Below, in pieces: positions 38,975 through 46,366 of a stretch of DNA of 64,000 bases. Numbering within the stretch: the first letter of the stretch is position 1; each line of letters starts with the position of its first letter. The position numbers and the translations under genes were made by a program. This stretch comes from an uncultured Prevotella sp. (lineage in GTDB: Bacteria > Bacteroidota > Bacteroidia > Bacteroidales > Bacteroidaceae): contig CAKMOD010000103.1 in assembly GCA_927910885.1 (NCBI GenBank), positions 1-64,000 of the forward strand, given 5' to 3'. Under the pieces are notes generated by a model. That model did no database searches, was not told the origin of the DNA, and was given only the letters and a program-made list of their open reading frames with translations.

Positions 38975-39211
38975 TTACTTTAACATTCTTGACACATAGC
39001 CATTGTGGCGGAACCATTTATGTGCCCAGTTAGGTACCATAAATATATAGCCAGAGATGTCCTCGTGCGGGGCGCAGTCAAGTTGGTTTCCAATGATGTC
39101 TGCTGCTTCTTGTACAGATGTTCCGTATAAACGTGCTAATTCTTCGCGTATAATTGTATATGTGATGTTACGGATAGAGGTCGAGTTGATAGATTGATTT
39201 CCTAATCTCAC
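38975..39211 (-). CDS. hypothetical protein, start uncertain
   Basis: 78 aa from a GTG at 39211; there is no ATG near the 5' end. The frame is open back to the TAG that ends the 255-aa gene upstream, so it is in the same frame as that gene, 15 nt behind its stop. The body (IIREELARLYGTSVQEAADI, HEDISGYIFMVPNWAHKWF) looks like real coding sequence; no family recognised. It could be the last gene of the GTPase operon or the remnant of a longer one. Confidence 0.45.
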   Translation of the reverse strand: MRLGNQSINSTSIRNITYTIIREELARLYGTSVQEAADIIGNQLDCAPHEDISGYIFMVPNWAHKWFRHNGYVSRMLK

Positions 39212-39226
39212 ATAATTATCATAAGT

Positions 39227-39970
39227 CTAGAATACCAGTTTTGTTTCAACAAAGATTTCTTTCTGTATCGAAATCGTTTGTTTTACATTTGCATTTAGAG
39301 TAAACACACCTTTTAATACATTAAGGGAAAATGCGCATTCTGTTAGATGATTTAGCTCCTCTGATAGATCCACCTCAATTTTTAGTTCCTTGAGGGTATT
39401 AGCATCATCAGGATTCCTTTGTTTAACAATATAGTTTAAGTCATCTAATCTATATTGTTTTATTAGTCGTTTTGCATCTTCATATCCTTGTCTTGTAAAT
39501 TCACCTGAGAACGTCTCTTCACGACTATATTTCTTTGCATATTTTTTTTTCTCTGATTCCTTATATGATAGATCAGCTTTGATAGCCTTATAGTTTATGC
39601 TTCCTGTTACATCTATCTCACGTATTTTCGCTTCATGGAAAATGGCTTTTGCTTCGAATGATTTTACTCCTAAAAGTTTTACAACTCTTCCTAAGCAGTT
39701 AAATTTGTCTTTAAATAACTCATCCTCGGCAATGTTAATGTCAATATAGCATTTGGAAATAAAGGGATGTAGAGCTAAAGTCATACCTTCACGTATTGGC
39801 ATTTTTGTTTTAAATGTCCATCCGTCATTCACCAAGTTTTGAATATCATCCATACAAACAATACTGATGTTTTTATCAAGTTTATCAGCATCTTTCTCCC
39901 ACCGATAGTTTACAGCACGTTCTTCTGTGCTTATTTGCAGTATACCTGCTCCTAACTTATTATTTTCCAT
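39227..39970 (-). CDS. hypothetical 247-aa protein of the GTPase operon
   Basis: The start chosen is the ATG at 39970 (MENNKLGAGILQIS), which overlaps the preceding gene by 19 nt; an ATG at 39994 would add 8 residues. Soluble, no signal peptide. The middle has a Lys-rich stretch (KESEKKKYAKKYSREE). The C-terminus is rich in beta-type residues. No family recognised. Third gene of a minus-strand operon with a membrane GTPase and a C-terminally anchored protein; it may be the effector or regulator of that set, but no function can be assigned. Confidence 0.5.
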   Translation of the reverse strand: MENNKLGAGILQISTEERAVNYRWEKDADKLDKNISIVCMDDIQNLVNDGWTFKTKMPIREGMTLALHPFISKCYIDINIAEDELFKDKFNCLGRVVKLLGVKSFEAKAIFHEAKIREIDVTGSINYKAIKADLSYKESEKKKYAKKYSREETFSGEFTRQGYEDAKRLIKQYRLDDLNYIVKQRNPDDANTLKELKIEVDLSEELNHLTECAFSLNVLKGVFTLNANVKQTISIQKEIFVETKLVF

Positions 39971-40425
39971 ATTATTGCAATTATAATTAAACATATAGAA
40001 ATCAAGGTGTATTTATTTAAATTGAATATAAGTTTCAGCATCTTACCTTCGGATTCATAAATCTCTCTACCTGCCATCTTTGAATCTCTACAAAATGTAG
40101 CATAAGCCACATCTATATTATCAGTCTGACAGTAAAACATATATGGTATATTTCGCCCTGCCTCATCTAAACTTTTATAGATAGATTTAAAAAAGATTCC
40201 ATCTCCCTTTTTGTATGCAATCTTTGTTTGATATGAAGATATGAGTCTTCTTTTGTATAAAAGATTTGTGATCTTAGCATGTAGAATTTGCTCACTCATA
40301 CTTATGAGCTTATCGTATGCTTTTTGGTTGCTTTCGGAATACTTCTCTTTCTTTATTGTGCCATTAATGACGAATGTGGAACTCTCTGTCGGAGACGTTC
40401 CTTGTGACCATAAAATACTTTTCAT
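39952..40425 (-). CDS. C-terminally anchored hypothetical protein of the GTPase operon
   Basis: 157 aa. A ~130-residue cytoplasmic part (MKSILWSQGTSPTESSTFVI) followed by a single C-terminal helix (YTLISICLIIIAIIWKIIS), i.e. a tail-anchored topology. No family recognised. It starts 2 nt after the GTPase stop and overlaps the next gene, so the three are almost certainly one transcript. Tail anchoring would bring it to the same membrane as the N-terminally anchored GTPase. Confidence 0.55.
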   Translation of the reverse strand: MKSILWSQGTSPTESSTFVINGTIKKEKYSESNQKAYDKLISMSEQILHAKITNLLYKRRLISSYQTKIAYKKGDGIFFKSIYKSLDEAGRNIPYMFYCQTDNIDVAYATFCRDSKMAGREIYESEGKMLKLIFNLNKYTLISICLIIIAIIWKIIS

Positions 40426-40427
40426 AA

Positions 40428-41109
40428 TTATAAAAATAATTTGTTTACTAATTTATTCATATCCTCTTCATTCGTAAGGTTGTATGCAAAGAAGTTACTA
40501 TTTAGCAGTCTTGCATATTCTTTTTCTTTTACGAACTTCTGTACAATGGTAATGATAGATTGCCCTTTCTTAATCTTAGCTTTATCAACATGACTGCCTA
40601 TAATTGCACATTGGGATGCATCTTTAATATGGTTGTTGATAAAATCTAGGCGTGCATTGGTGTCCATTCTATATTTAGAATCATCTTTATACTTTTGTAT
40701 ATCAAATAGGAATATACAAATGTCTTTACTTTTTAAGAATTTTTCATAGAATGTTTTTATATTATCTTCTACCCCTCCTATATCAGTCCCCCCCTTTTAT
40801 TTTATATTCCTTATTACCAATGATACAGGTGAACTCTTGATATTCATCTATACCAGTACCTTGATATCCTTCATTTTTATACTCTTGCCCTTTTCCTTGT
40901 AAATTCTTTAGGAATTGAGTCTTTCCTGCTCCTGTCATACCTAAAACCCCAATACTCTTACCAATGAGTTTTTCTGTTTTTGTTTCATCAGAAGCTGCTA
41001 CAATTACTACTACAAGAGTACCAACTGCTATCAAGATCGGGATCCAAATCCATGCCTCTTGTTGATGATAAGCTGGAACTGTGATAGTGTCTAATAAAAA
41101 TTCTACCAT
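40428..41109 (-). CDS. membrane-anchored P-loop GTPase (one-base frameshift at a C7 tract)
   Basis: N-terminal helix (WIWIPILIAVGTLVVVIVAAS), then a GTPase-like domain: Walker A GVLGMTGAGKTQFL (about residues 53-66), a DxxG-type switch in GTDIGGVEDN, and SHVDKA where NKxD is expected. The frame breaks at seven C (40788-40794 on the + strand); with six, the first 105 codons join the downstream part to give ~226 aa ending MNKLVNKLFL. The tract could be a sequencing error or a phase-variable switch. First gene of a three- or four-gene operon of unknown function. The GTPase fold is well supported; the biological role is open. Confidence 0.65.
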
Positions 41110-41328
41110 AAATTAAATATTAATGTGTTATGAAATTAAATCGTACAAGTAAGTAAGGTGCAAGTTATGTTAGGAAACAAGTTGTTGGTAATATTACATC
41201 TAAGTAATGAGAGTCTTTGACGTTGGAAATATGCGCTATAATTACAAGAAGTAGTCCACATACAATTTGTACTCACCAAAATGAAGGAAAAGCGTTTCCT
41301 AAGTCAATAATTAAATCGACCATATCTT

Positions 41329-41547
41329 TTATAGTTTTACTACATTCAAATACGCTGGGTTTAAAGCATTCATCTTCTTTAAGTCTACACCAAAGTGGTT
41401 AAAGAAGAGACTGTTTATTTTCTCTCGTTCTTGATTGTTTGAAAGAATGTTTGAAAACATCGAAGCATACTGGATGCTCATGCCTGGTTCTATAACCATG
41501 CCATCGCAGTGCTTTGACATCTTCACGGTAATTTTGAAAAGTGCCAT
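41329..41547 (-). CDS. small DUF6140-like protein
   Basis: 72 aa, MALFKITVKMSKHCDGMVIE-type N-terminus, then PGMSIQYASMFSNILSNN and FFNHFGVDLKKMNALNPAYL. This matches my memory of the small Bacteroidetes family DUF6140 (function unknown); the match is from recall only. It has a canonical promoter (41618-41648) and lies 219 nt upstream of the GTPase gene on the same strand, so it may lead that operon. Confidence 0.6.
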   Translation of the reverse strand: MALFKITVKMSKHCDGMVIEPGMSIQYASMFSNILSNNQEREKINSLFFNHFGVDLKKMNALNPAYLNVVKL

Positions 41548-41617
41548 ATTTTTGTTTTTAGTTATAGGTTTGCTAATGCTCGAGTGGCTGACTTGTATTA
41601 TTCTATAATATCTATTG

Positions 41618-41648
41618 CAAATGTAAGGGTTTTGTTGTAAATTGCAAA
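41618..41648 (-). promoter_or_regulatory. canonical promoter of the DUF6140-like gene
   Basis: On the minus strand, TTTG (41648-41645), a 19-nt spacer and TACATTTG followed by C (41625-41618). Matches the Bacteroidetes consensus at every position that counts. Confidence 0.75.
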
Positions 41649-41781
41649 ATAATTATAAGATAAAATAAAAGAAGTACAAAGGAAACCTCTTCGTGGGGCA
41701 CTCCTTCTGTGCAACTTGGCTCGTTAGAAGTACGTGATGTCTTTCGCTCTTTCTTTTAGCAGCCCCTTGGATAGTTATCTG

Positions 41782-42006
41782 TCAGGTATTATGCTTTTTA
41801 CCCTCGTCTATACTTTCCCATATTTCTTTATATAGTTTTGCCTTTCCTGTCCCCAAGCCTAATATTCCAACAGGGTATGTGTGGAAACTTTTGCATTGGG
41901 GACATTGTAATGGTGCGGTGAAAGCAGTAGCTCTCCATTCAACGTCAAGTCCCCAAAACTTTTTAGAACACTCGTTGCACTTAAATCTTGTAAATCCTCT
42001 AATCAT
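41782..42006 (-). CDS. small zinc-ribbon protein, copy 1
   Basis: 74 aa. MIRGFTRFKCNECSKKFWGLD then CPQCKSFHTYPVG: two CxxC pairs about 28 residues apart, forming a zinc ribbon, followed by a YKEIWESIDEGKK tail. A paralogue lies at 42682-42918 with the same layout. Unknown function. Confidence 0.65.
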   Translation of the reverse strand: MIRGFTRFKCNECSKKFWGLDVEWRATAFTAPLQCPQCKSFHTYPVGILGLGTGKAKLYKEIWESIDEGKKHNT

Positions 42007-42034
42007 AATGTGACTTTTATCTGTTTGAAGTTTG

Positions 42035-42217
42035 TTAGTAAGTTTTAAATAAAATATAAAGTATAAATGCTATGATAGGTGTTGCACACCCACCCCCAGC
42101 ATACTTTCCAGTTTCATCTTTATTATACATCCAAATGATATTAATAGCCCACAGGATGATGATGATGAACCAATATTCATCAAAAAGTTGAACATAGCTA
42201 TGTGCGAAGTCTTCCAT
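42035..42217 (-). CDS. small membrane protein
   Basis: 60 aa with two helices (YWFIIIILWAINIIWMY and ATPIIAFILYILFKTY) joined by a short loop (NKDETGKYAGGGC). No family recognised. Located 28 nt upstream of zinc-ribbon copy 1 on the same strand and just downstream of the structured RNA candidate. Confidence 0.5.
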   Translation of the reverse strand: MEDFAHSYVQLFDEYWFIIIILWAINIIWMYNKDETGKYAGGGCATPIIAFILYILFKTY

Positions 42218-42260
42218 TGCCGTTATACTGTTTTTAGTTATGTTTGTATTAGACGAGGAT

Positions 42261-42291
42261 AAAAAAGAAGAAAGGGGACACGGCCCGCTTT
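42261..42291 (-). terminator. terminator of the structured RNA
   Basis: On the minus strand AAAG(C)GGG-CCGTGT-CCCCTTT (one bulge), followed by CTTCTTTTTT. Confidence 0.7.
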
Positions 42292-42507
42292 ATCTTTATT
42301 TATCCGGTTCGGTTCTGGAAAACACCTTGGAGTCAAAATAAAGTAAAGACAGTCCATGCCCCCATATAGGATAGGGGCACAGAACCTGCCTAAACTCGAT
42401 TAGTGACGACTCCTTAGTTGAATTTTCCAGATTTAACCGGGTCGAATAACCTCGTTTGCAAGTTTTGTGCAGTGAATGGCGAGTGATTTGTAGGTCATCC
42501 GCCAAAT
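42261..42507 (-). ncRNA. candidate rod-shaped structured RNA, about 245 nt
   Basis: On the minus strand a canonical promoter (42514-42545) predicts a start near 42507, and a hairpin plus U-tract ends the transcript at 42261-42291. Between them, nested complementary blocks form a long rod: CCGGTT 42304-42309 with AACCGG 42435-42440; TCTGGAAAA 42314-42322 with TTTTCCAGA 42423-42431; GGAGTC 42329-42334 with GACTCC 42408-42413; and an apical hairpin 42348-42363 with about 42373-42390. A rod with internal loops recalls 6S RNA, but no signature was identified. The open frame across it is a shadow. Confidence 0.6.
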
Positions 42508-42513
42508 ATGGCA

Positions 42514-42545
42514 CAAATATAAGGAAATTGTTAGACATAACAAAA
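42514..42545 (-). promoter_or_regulatory. canonical promoter of the structured RNA
   Basis: On the minus strand, TTTTG (42545-42541), a 19-nt spacer and TATATTTG (42521-42514). No protein start follows within a sensible distance, which supports a non-coding transcript. Confidence 0.75.
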
Positions 42546-42681
42546 TAATATCGAAATAAAGTAAAGAAAAACAAAAATGCCATCTCCGAAGAGAGTGGAG
42601 TTATAATCTTGCTTGATATAGGTTGAATCATTTGAAGAGTATGGAAATCTGTCCTGTATTCAACAAAACGAGATATACTTG

Positions 42682-42918
42682 TTAGACTTCGTTAAGTTTA
42701 TTTTTGTCCATTTCTTCCCAAATCTTTTTATAGATGTCACGGTCGTTGCCGAAAGGGTAAAAGCCGAATATACTTAGACTTGGGATATAAGTGTGTCGAC
42801 TGTTACACTTTGGGCAAGGCATTGGAACAGAGAATGCACTTGCATTGTACTCAATGTCTAATGCGCGAAAGGTGTTGTTGCAGTTGTCGCATGTGAAAGT
42901 GATATGACCTCTAATCAT
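42682..42918 (-). CDS. small zinc-ribbon protein, copy 2
   Basis: 78 aa. MIRGHITFTCDNCNNTFRAL then CPKCNSRHTYIP and a tail with YKKIWEEMDKNK. It shares the two CxxC pairs, the LDIEY/LDVEW segment and the C-terminal helix with the copy at 41782-42006. The two genes bracket the structured RNA and the small membrane protein, so the block looks like a local duplication. Function unknown. Confidence 0.65.
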   Translation of the reverse strand: MIRGHITFTCDNCNNTFRALDIEYNASAFSVPMPCPKCNSRHTYIPSLSIFGFYPFGNDRDIYKKIWEEMDKNKLNEV

Positions 42919-43010
42919 AAGTGATATGATTTTAAAGTATAAATATTTTATTATGATATAATGACCTTAAAGCGTTATTCTTTGCTTCTATTGCTGATGT
43001 CTTGTTGCTC

Positions 43011-43080
43011 ATCACACGTGGTGCTGTTGGTTAGCACGAGTAGTGCTGTTGGTTAGCACCATGGTGCGGAGGCTTAGCAC
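43011..43080. repeat. 22-bp dyad repeat array, locus B (3 units plus a partial)
   Basis: Units 43011-43032, 43033-43054 and 43055-43075 (21 nt, one base lost in the spacer), then AGCAC again. Dyad GCAC-N5-GTGC with linker TGTTGGTT. It lies between divergent genes. The surrounding 42919-43482 also holds a -7 box, a short leader ORF and a strong Shine-Dalgarno-like sequence. Confidence 0.75.
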
Positions 43081-43289
43081 GTCGTAAGATGTTGTGGAGT
43101 TAGGGTGCAACGAGTTGTTAGGAGTTGTTTTGCAGCATTCAGAATACGTCTTAACTGATTGATAGCTTTTGTCTGTCAAGATATATTTGCTTACGAATAA
43201 TGCTTGGTTTTTGTTCATTTTCTTTAACTATTTTGTTTCTGTTTGCAAAATAAATGCTTAATTGTGAGAGGCACAAAGGATTTAATTTG

Positions 43290-43297
43290 TATTTTTG
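43290..43297 (+). promoter_or_regulatory. candidate promoter -7 element for the 480-aa gene
   Basis: TATTTTTG followed by CG, about 185 nt before the ATG. There is no good -33 box at the right spacing. Confidence 0.4.
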
Positions 43298-43332
43298 CGG
43301 CAGAGTAGCTTTATTGTTGCAATTAGTAATAT

Positions 43333-43419
43333 ATGAAGAAAGGAAGTTTGGATATGTATGAAAATGTCTTGTTGGGACATTCTTTAAGGATTGAACTTTG
43401 TAGCTGTAAAAACTATTGA
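43333..43419 (+). CDS. possible 28-aa leader peptide
   Basis: ATG to TGA in the leader of the 480-aa gene: MKKGSLDMYENVLLGHSLRI then ELCSCKNY. It is followed within 6 nt by AAAAGGAGGTGATC (43425-43438), a 12-nt perfect complement of the usual 16S 3' end. No family; it could be chance. Confidence 0.2.
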   Translation: MKKGSLDMYENVLLGHSLRIELCSCKNY

Positions 43420-43482
43420 AGATGAAAAGGAGGTGATCTGTCAGATAGTTTATTACTTTCAGATAAGATGATAGTGTAAAGG

Positions 43483-44925
43483 ATGAAAGATATGAATAGA
43501 GATGATAAGACTGTTAAGATGATAGATAAGAGGGATGAAACTCAGGCAATAATGTCTAAGGCTACTGCTGATGACGAGGCGATGAAGGAGAAACTTAATG
43601 CTGTGTATCGGCTTAGACTATTATATAATAGTGGTGAAGAGCTATGGAAACATATCGGAAAGTCGGGTAGTGGAAACAATTCCTTTGGTCGTGTTGGAGG
43701 GAAAGATGCTTTTTTACGCAGAGCCGTATTTCACGAGTTGGAGCGTGAGTGGTATGACGAAACGGGCATTATTCTTAATGGCTTGTTAGACGCTTATGCA
43801 CAAGCAGCAAAGCTTATGGAGAGGTATAATCCTTTGCATGAGGATGAAGAAGAGGGTGTGAGGATAGAATGTTGTGAGCAAATCATCAATGTCTGTGTTT
43901 TTGATGATGAGATAACAGATAAGCAAGATGCGAAGATGAGGGAACTTCTTCTACGTTTGCAGGAAGAAGATACTTATTGCCTTGCAGTTTTGTTGTTGAT
44001 GTTGCTTGGCGTATTGCCTTTGTCTTTTGATACTCGACAAGGTGATGTGAAGCAGATGAAGGTAAAATACGAGCAGGTTTATAACTTCTTTCTGCGCGTA
44101 TGTCATCGTAATATTCTTTTTGTACAAACGCCAAGGATGACACTCTTTCATAAAGCTTTAAAGGAGTCGGAAGAGAATTTGACACGTATTCGATTGGTTA
44201 AGTTTACGGCTGATGTACTTTGCAATCTGTCAATCCTTGCAAGTGCAGAGCAGGTTGCAGAGAATGGACGGCGTTATCAGTGGGACCAGTTATACCCCAA
44301 TCTTGATGGTTATTGGTTGAGTGAGCAGCATAGTGAGCATAAACCAGACTATTGGCGAGTAGAAGAATTAGCGACAAGCTATCTGTTCTGTCATTATTTT
44401 CAGAAGGAAGGTGAGGCTGGTAAACTGCATCAGCAAGAGTTCACTGTAAGTTTCTATAGTAATGGCGAGGATTATGCTTGTGTGCAGCACCCCCGTTCTG
44501 TCTTGCAGTGGTTGAACAATGAAAAGCTGTCAAAGGATGATATCACTTATCCACACTTTGTTTTTTGGGGAGGAGAAAAACCAACGAGGATAGCTTTTGA
44601 GTCGTTTATGATGGATGTGTCGTGGTTTCGTCCGATGCAATTGACACGTGCAAAAGATGATTGGAATCCTCCAATAGAAAAAGGAATGAAGGTGACAAAT
44701 GACTTTGAAGCTTATTCCTATACTTTCTATCTTGGTTTGGAAGCTATTACACCAGATTTTATCTCTGTAAAAGATGAGAATGGGAAGTCATACAGAGTTT
44801 CTGTTTCTGAGCATGAAGAGTTAAGAAACTGTACGTTGAATGATGCTATCGGTATTATCACTTGGGCTGATAAACGTTATATAGCATTTGATCATTTGAT
44901 GTTGTATCTTCCGATAGAGGAATAA
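43483..44925 (+). CDS. hypothetical 480-aa protein
   Basis: No family recognised. Soluble, no signal peptide. Residues ~20-260 are helical and acidic (LLYNSGEELWKHIGKSGSG, FLRRAVFHELEREWYDETG), with one Leu-rich segment (CLAVLLLMLLGVLPLSF) that may be a core helix rather than a membrane span. Residues ~285-480 are mixed and rich in Trp/Tyr (WDQLYPNLDGYWLSEQ). Single gene after an unusually long leader with a possible leader peptide. ATGs at 43483 and 43492 are both possible starts. Function unknown. Confidence 0.7.
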   Translation: MKDMNRDDKTVKMIDKRDETQAIMSKATADDEAMKEKLNAVYRLRLLYNSGEELWKHIGKSGSGNNSFGRVGGKDAFLRRAVFHELEREWYDETGIILNGLLDAYAQAAKLMERYNPLHEDEEEGVRIECCEQIINVCVFDDEITDKQDAKMRELLLRLQEEDTYCLAVLLLMLLGVLPLSFDTRQGDVKQMKVKYEQVYNFFLRVCHRNILFVQTPRMTLFHKALKESEENLTRIRLVKFTADVLCNLSILASAEQVAENGRRYQWDQLYPNLDGYWLSEQHSEHKPDYWRVEELATSYLFCHYFQKEGEAGKLHQQEFTVSFYSNGEDYACVQHPRSVLQWLNNEKLSKDDITYPHFVFWGGEKPTRIAFESFMMDVSWFRPMQLTRAKDDWNPPIEKGMKVTNDFEAYSYTFYLGLEAITPDFISVKDENGKSYRVSVSEHEELRNCTLNDAIGIITWADKRYIAFDHLMLYLPIEE

Positions 44926-45073
44926 TAAATTTTATTGCTTTTTACTTCTGGAAATCAGAGTAGTAGAAGGTATATTTAGGTATTTTAGGGTTTTCCCCTC
45001 GCTGAGTAGGGAAATATCTTTGTAAGTGTGAAAATATGTAGCTAATTTTACCAACGTAAATAATTTGAAAGTT

Positions 45074-45922
45074 ATGAAGAAGGTTTTAGTTCTCTCCCTT
45101 TCCGCAGCCGTGGTGCTTAGTAGTTGCAGCACATACGCAGGCTCAGGTGCTATCACAGGTGGCTCATTAGGAAGTATTCTTGGAAGTGCTATTGGTGGTA
45201 TCGCAGGCGGAGCACGAGGCTCAGATATCGGTTCGATAGTCGGAATGGCTGGTGGTGCTATTATTGGTGCCTCTACTGGTGCGAAGGCTGACAGACGTGC
45301 GAAAGAGGATGTGCACGACCACTATGAGAAGGTACAGCGTCGTAAGGCACGTGAGAAGAGAAACCAATCAGAATACGACTATTATAATCAGACTGACGAC
45401 TATGGACGGTCAGGCAGTGTAGACGGCAGCGGCTTTGATAATACAAACTCTGGCGACGATCGTATTTACGATTTCCAAGGCAGTGATTATACAGGCAGTT
45501 ACAGCGCAGCACAGCCAAACACAAAGGCTCCAGCTGAGTCAAGTGTTGATAAATGGGCTGGTAATTACCAATATACTCCAAACATTGAGATCGTTAATGC
45601 TCGTTTTGTTGATGACAACCAAGATGGCGTGTTATCACGTAATGAGGTAGGTAAGATTATCTTTGAGGTGATGAATCGTGGAGATAAGGCGATAAACGAT
45701 GTACAGCCTTCTGTGTTGGAAACAACTGGTAATGCTCATATTTATGTCAGCCCATCTATCCACATTGAGAGTATAGCACCTGGTAAGGGCGTTCGCTATA
45801 CAGCTCTTGTGAAGGCTGATAAGAAATTAAAGAATGGTATGGCACGATTTGCTTTAACTGTTCTGCAAGGTCAGAAGAGCATAAGTAAGGTGACAGAATT
45901 TAATATAAAGACCAGCAAGTAA
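45074..45922 (+). CDS. glycine-zipper lipoprotein
   Basis: 282 aa from the ATG at 45074. Signal peptide with lipobox LSSCS. Residues ~25-75 are a glycine-zipper region (GGSLGSILGSAIGGIAGGAR, IVGMAGGAIIGASTGAKADR) like those in YMGG/Rcs-type outer-membrane lipoproteins. A charged, Tyr/Asp-rich linker follows, then a C-terminal ~120-residue Ig-like domain (VDDNQDGVLSRNEVGKIIFE) that begins with an EF-hand-like DxNxDG loop. Probably an envelope protein; role unknown. Confidence 0.7.
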   Translation: MKKVLVLSLSAAVVLSSCSTYAGSGAITGGSLGSILGSAIGGIAGGARGSDIGSIVGMAGGAIIGASTGAKADRRAKEDVHDHYEKVQRRKAREKRNQSEYDYYNQTDDYGRSGSVDGSGFDNTNSGDDRIYDFQGSDYTGSYSAAQPNTKAPAESSVDKWAGNYQYTPNIEIVNARFVDDNQDGVLSRNEVGKIIFEVMNRGDKAINDVQPSVLETTGNAHIYVSPSIHIESIAPGKGVRYTALVKADKKLKNGMARFALTVLQGQKSISKVTEFNIKTSK

Positions 45923-46205
45923 GATTGTTGAACTACTATAAGGAGGATATTCAACCGTTATCTTATTGCGTGGAATTAAAAAGAATAGTAATTGATAGAG
46001 ATTATAAAGATATTATTGTGTAAGTACTAACTACTGATAACTAAGGCTTTAAATGACGGAATGGGGATGCATCATTGACTGATGCACCCCCTATTTCTTT
46101 TTGTACAGTCTTATAGTTTTCTTCATCTTCGTTAGCTATTAGCGTCTTACTATTATCATTCTATTATATTCTTTCTCCTCATCTTCAAGTGACGTGTTGA
46201 TGCTT

Positions 46206-46249
46206 AGCACATGTCGTGTTGTTGGTAAGCACCAATGGTGCTAAGTACT
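46206..46249. repeat. 22-bp dyad repeat array, locus C (2 units)
   Basis: Units 46206-46227 and 46228-46249 (GCAC-ATGTC-GTGT, GCAC-CAATG-GTGC). The flank 46275-46300 (GGGTGCAACTTGTTATAAG) resembles sequence after locus B (GGGTGCAACGAGTTGTTAGG), so the element may extend beyond the units. It lies between the convergent lipoprotein and rlpA genes; the rest of 45923-46366 shows only the hairpin at 46311. Confidence 0.75.
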
Positions 46250-46310
46250 AAATGCCGTGGCATAGGTTATTAATATGGGTGCAACTTGTTATAAGAAACG
46301 AGTTATTATG

Positions 46311-46331
46311 CCCCTCTCTATGAGGGAGGGG
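46311..46331. terminator. GC-rich hairpin downstream of rlpA
   Basis: CCCCTCTCTATGAGGGAGGGG forms a tight stem 36 nt beyond the rlpA stop. It lacks a clear U-tract on either strand; read-through control or an extragenic palindrome are both possible. Confidence 0.4.
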
Positions 46332-46366
46332 ACGGAGGAGAGGCCGCTATTGTTTTTTATTCTTTT

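Noticed and set aside
42296..42631. 111-codon minus-strand open frame
   Set aside because: It covers the promoter and the paired arms of the structured RNA; the composition is not protein-like and there is no credible start context.
43012..43218. 68-codon minus-strand open frame
   Set aside because: Its second half is a translation of the 22-bp dyad repeats, and no homologue or promoter is evident.
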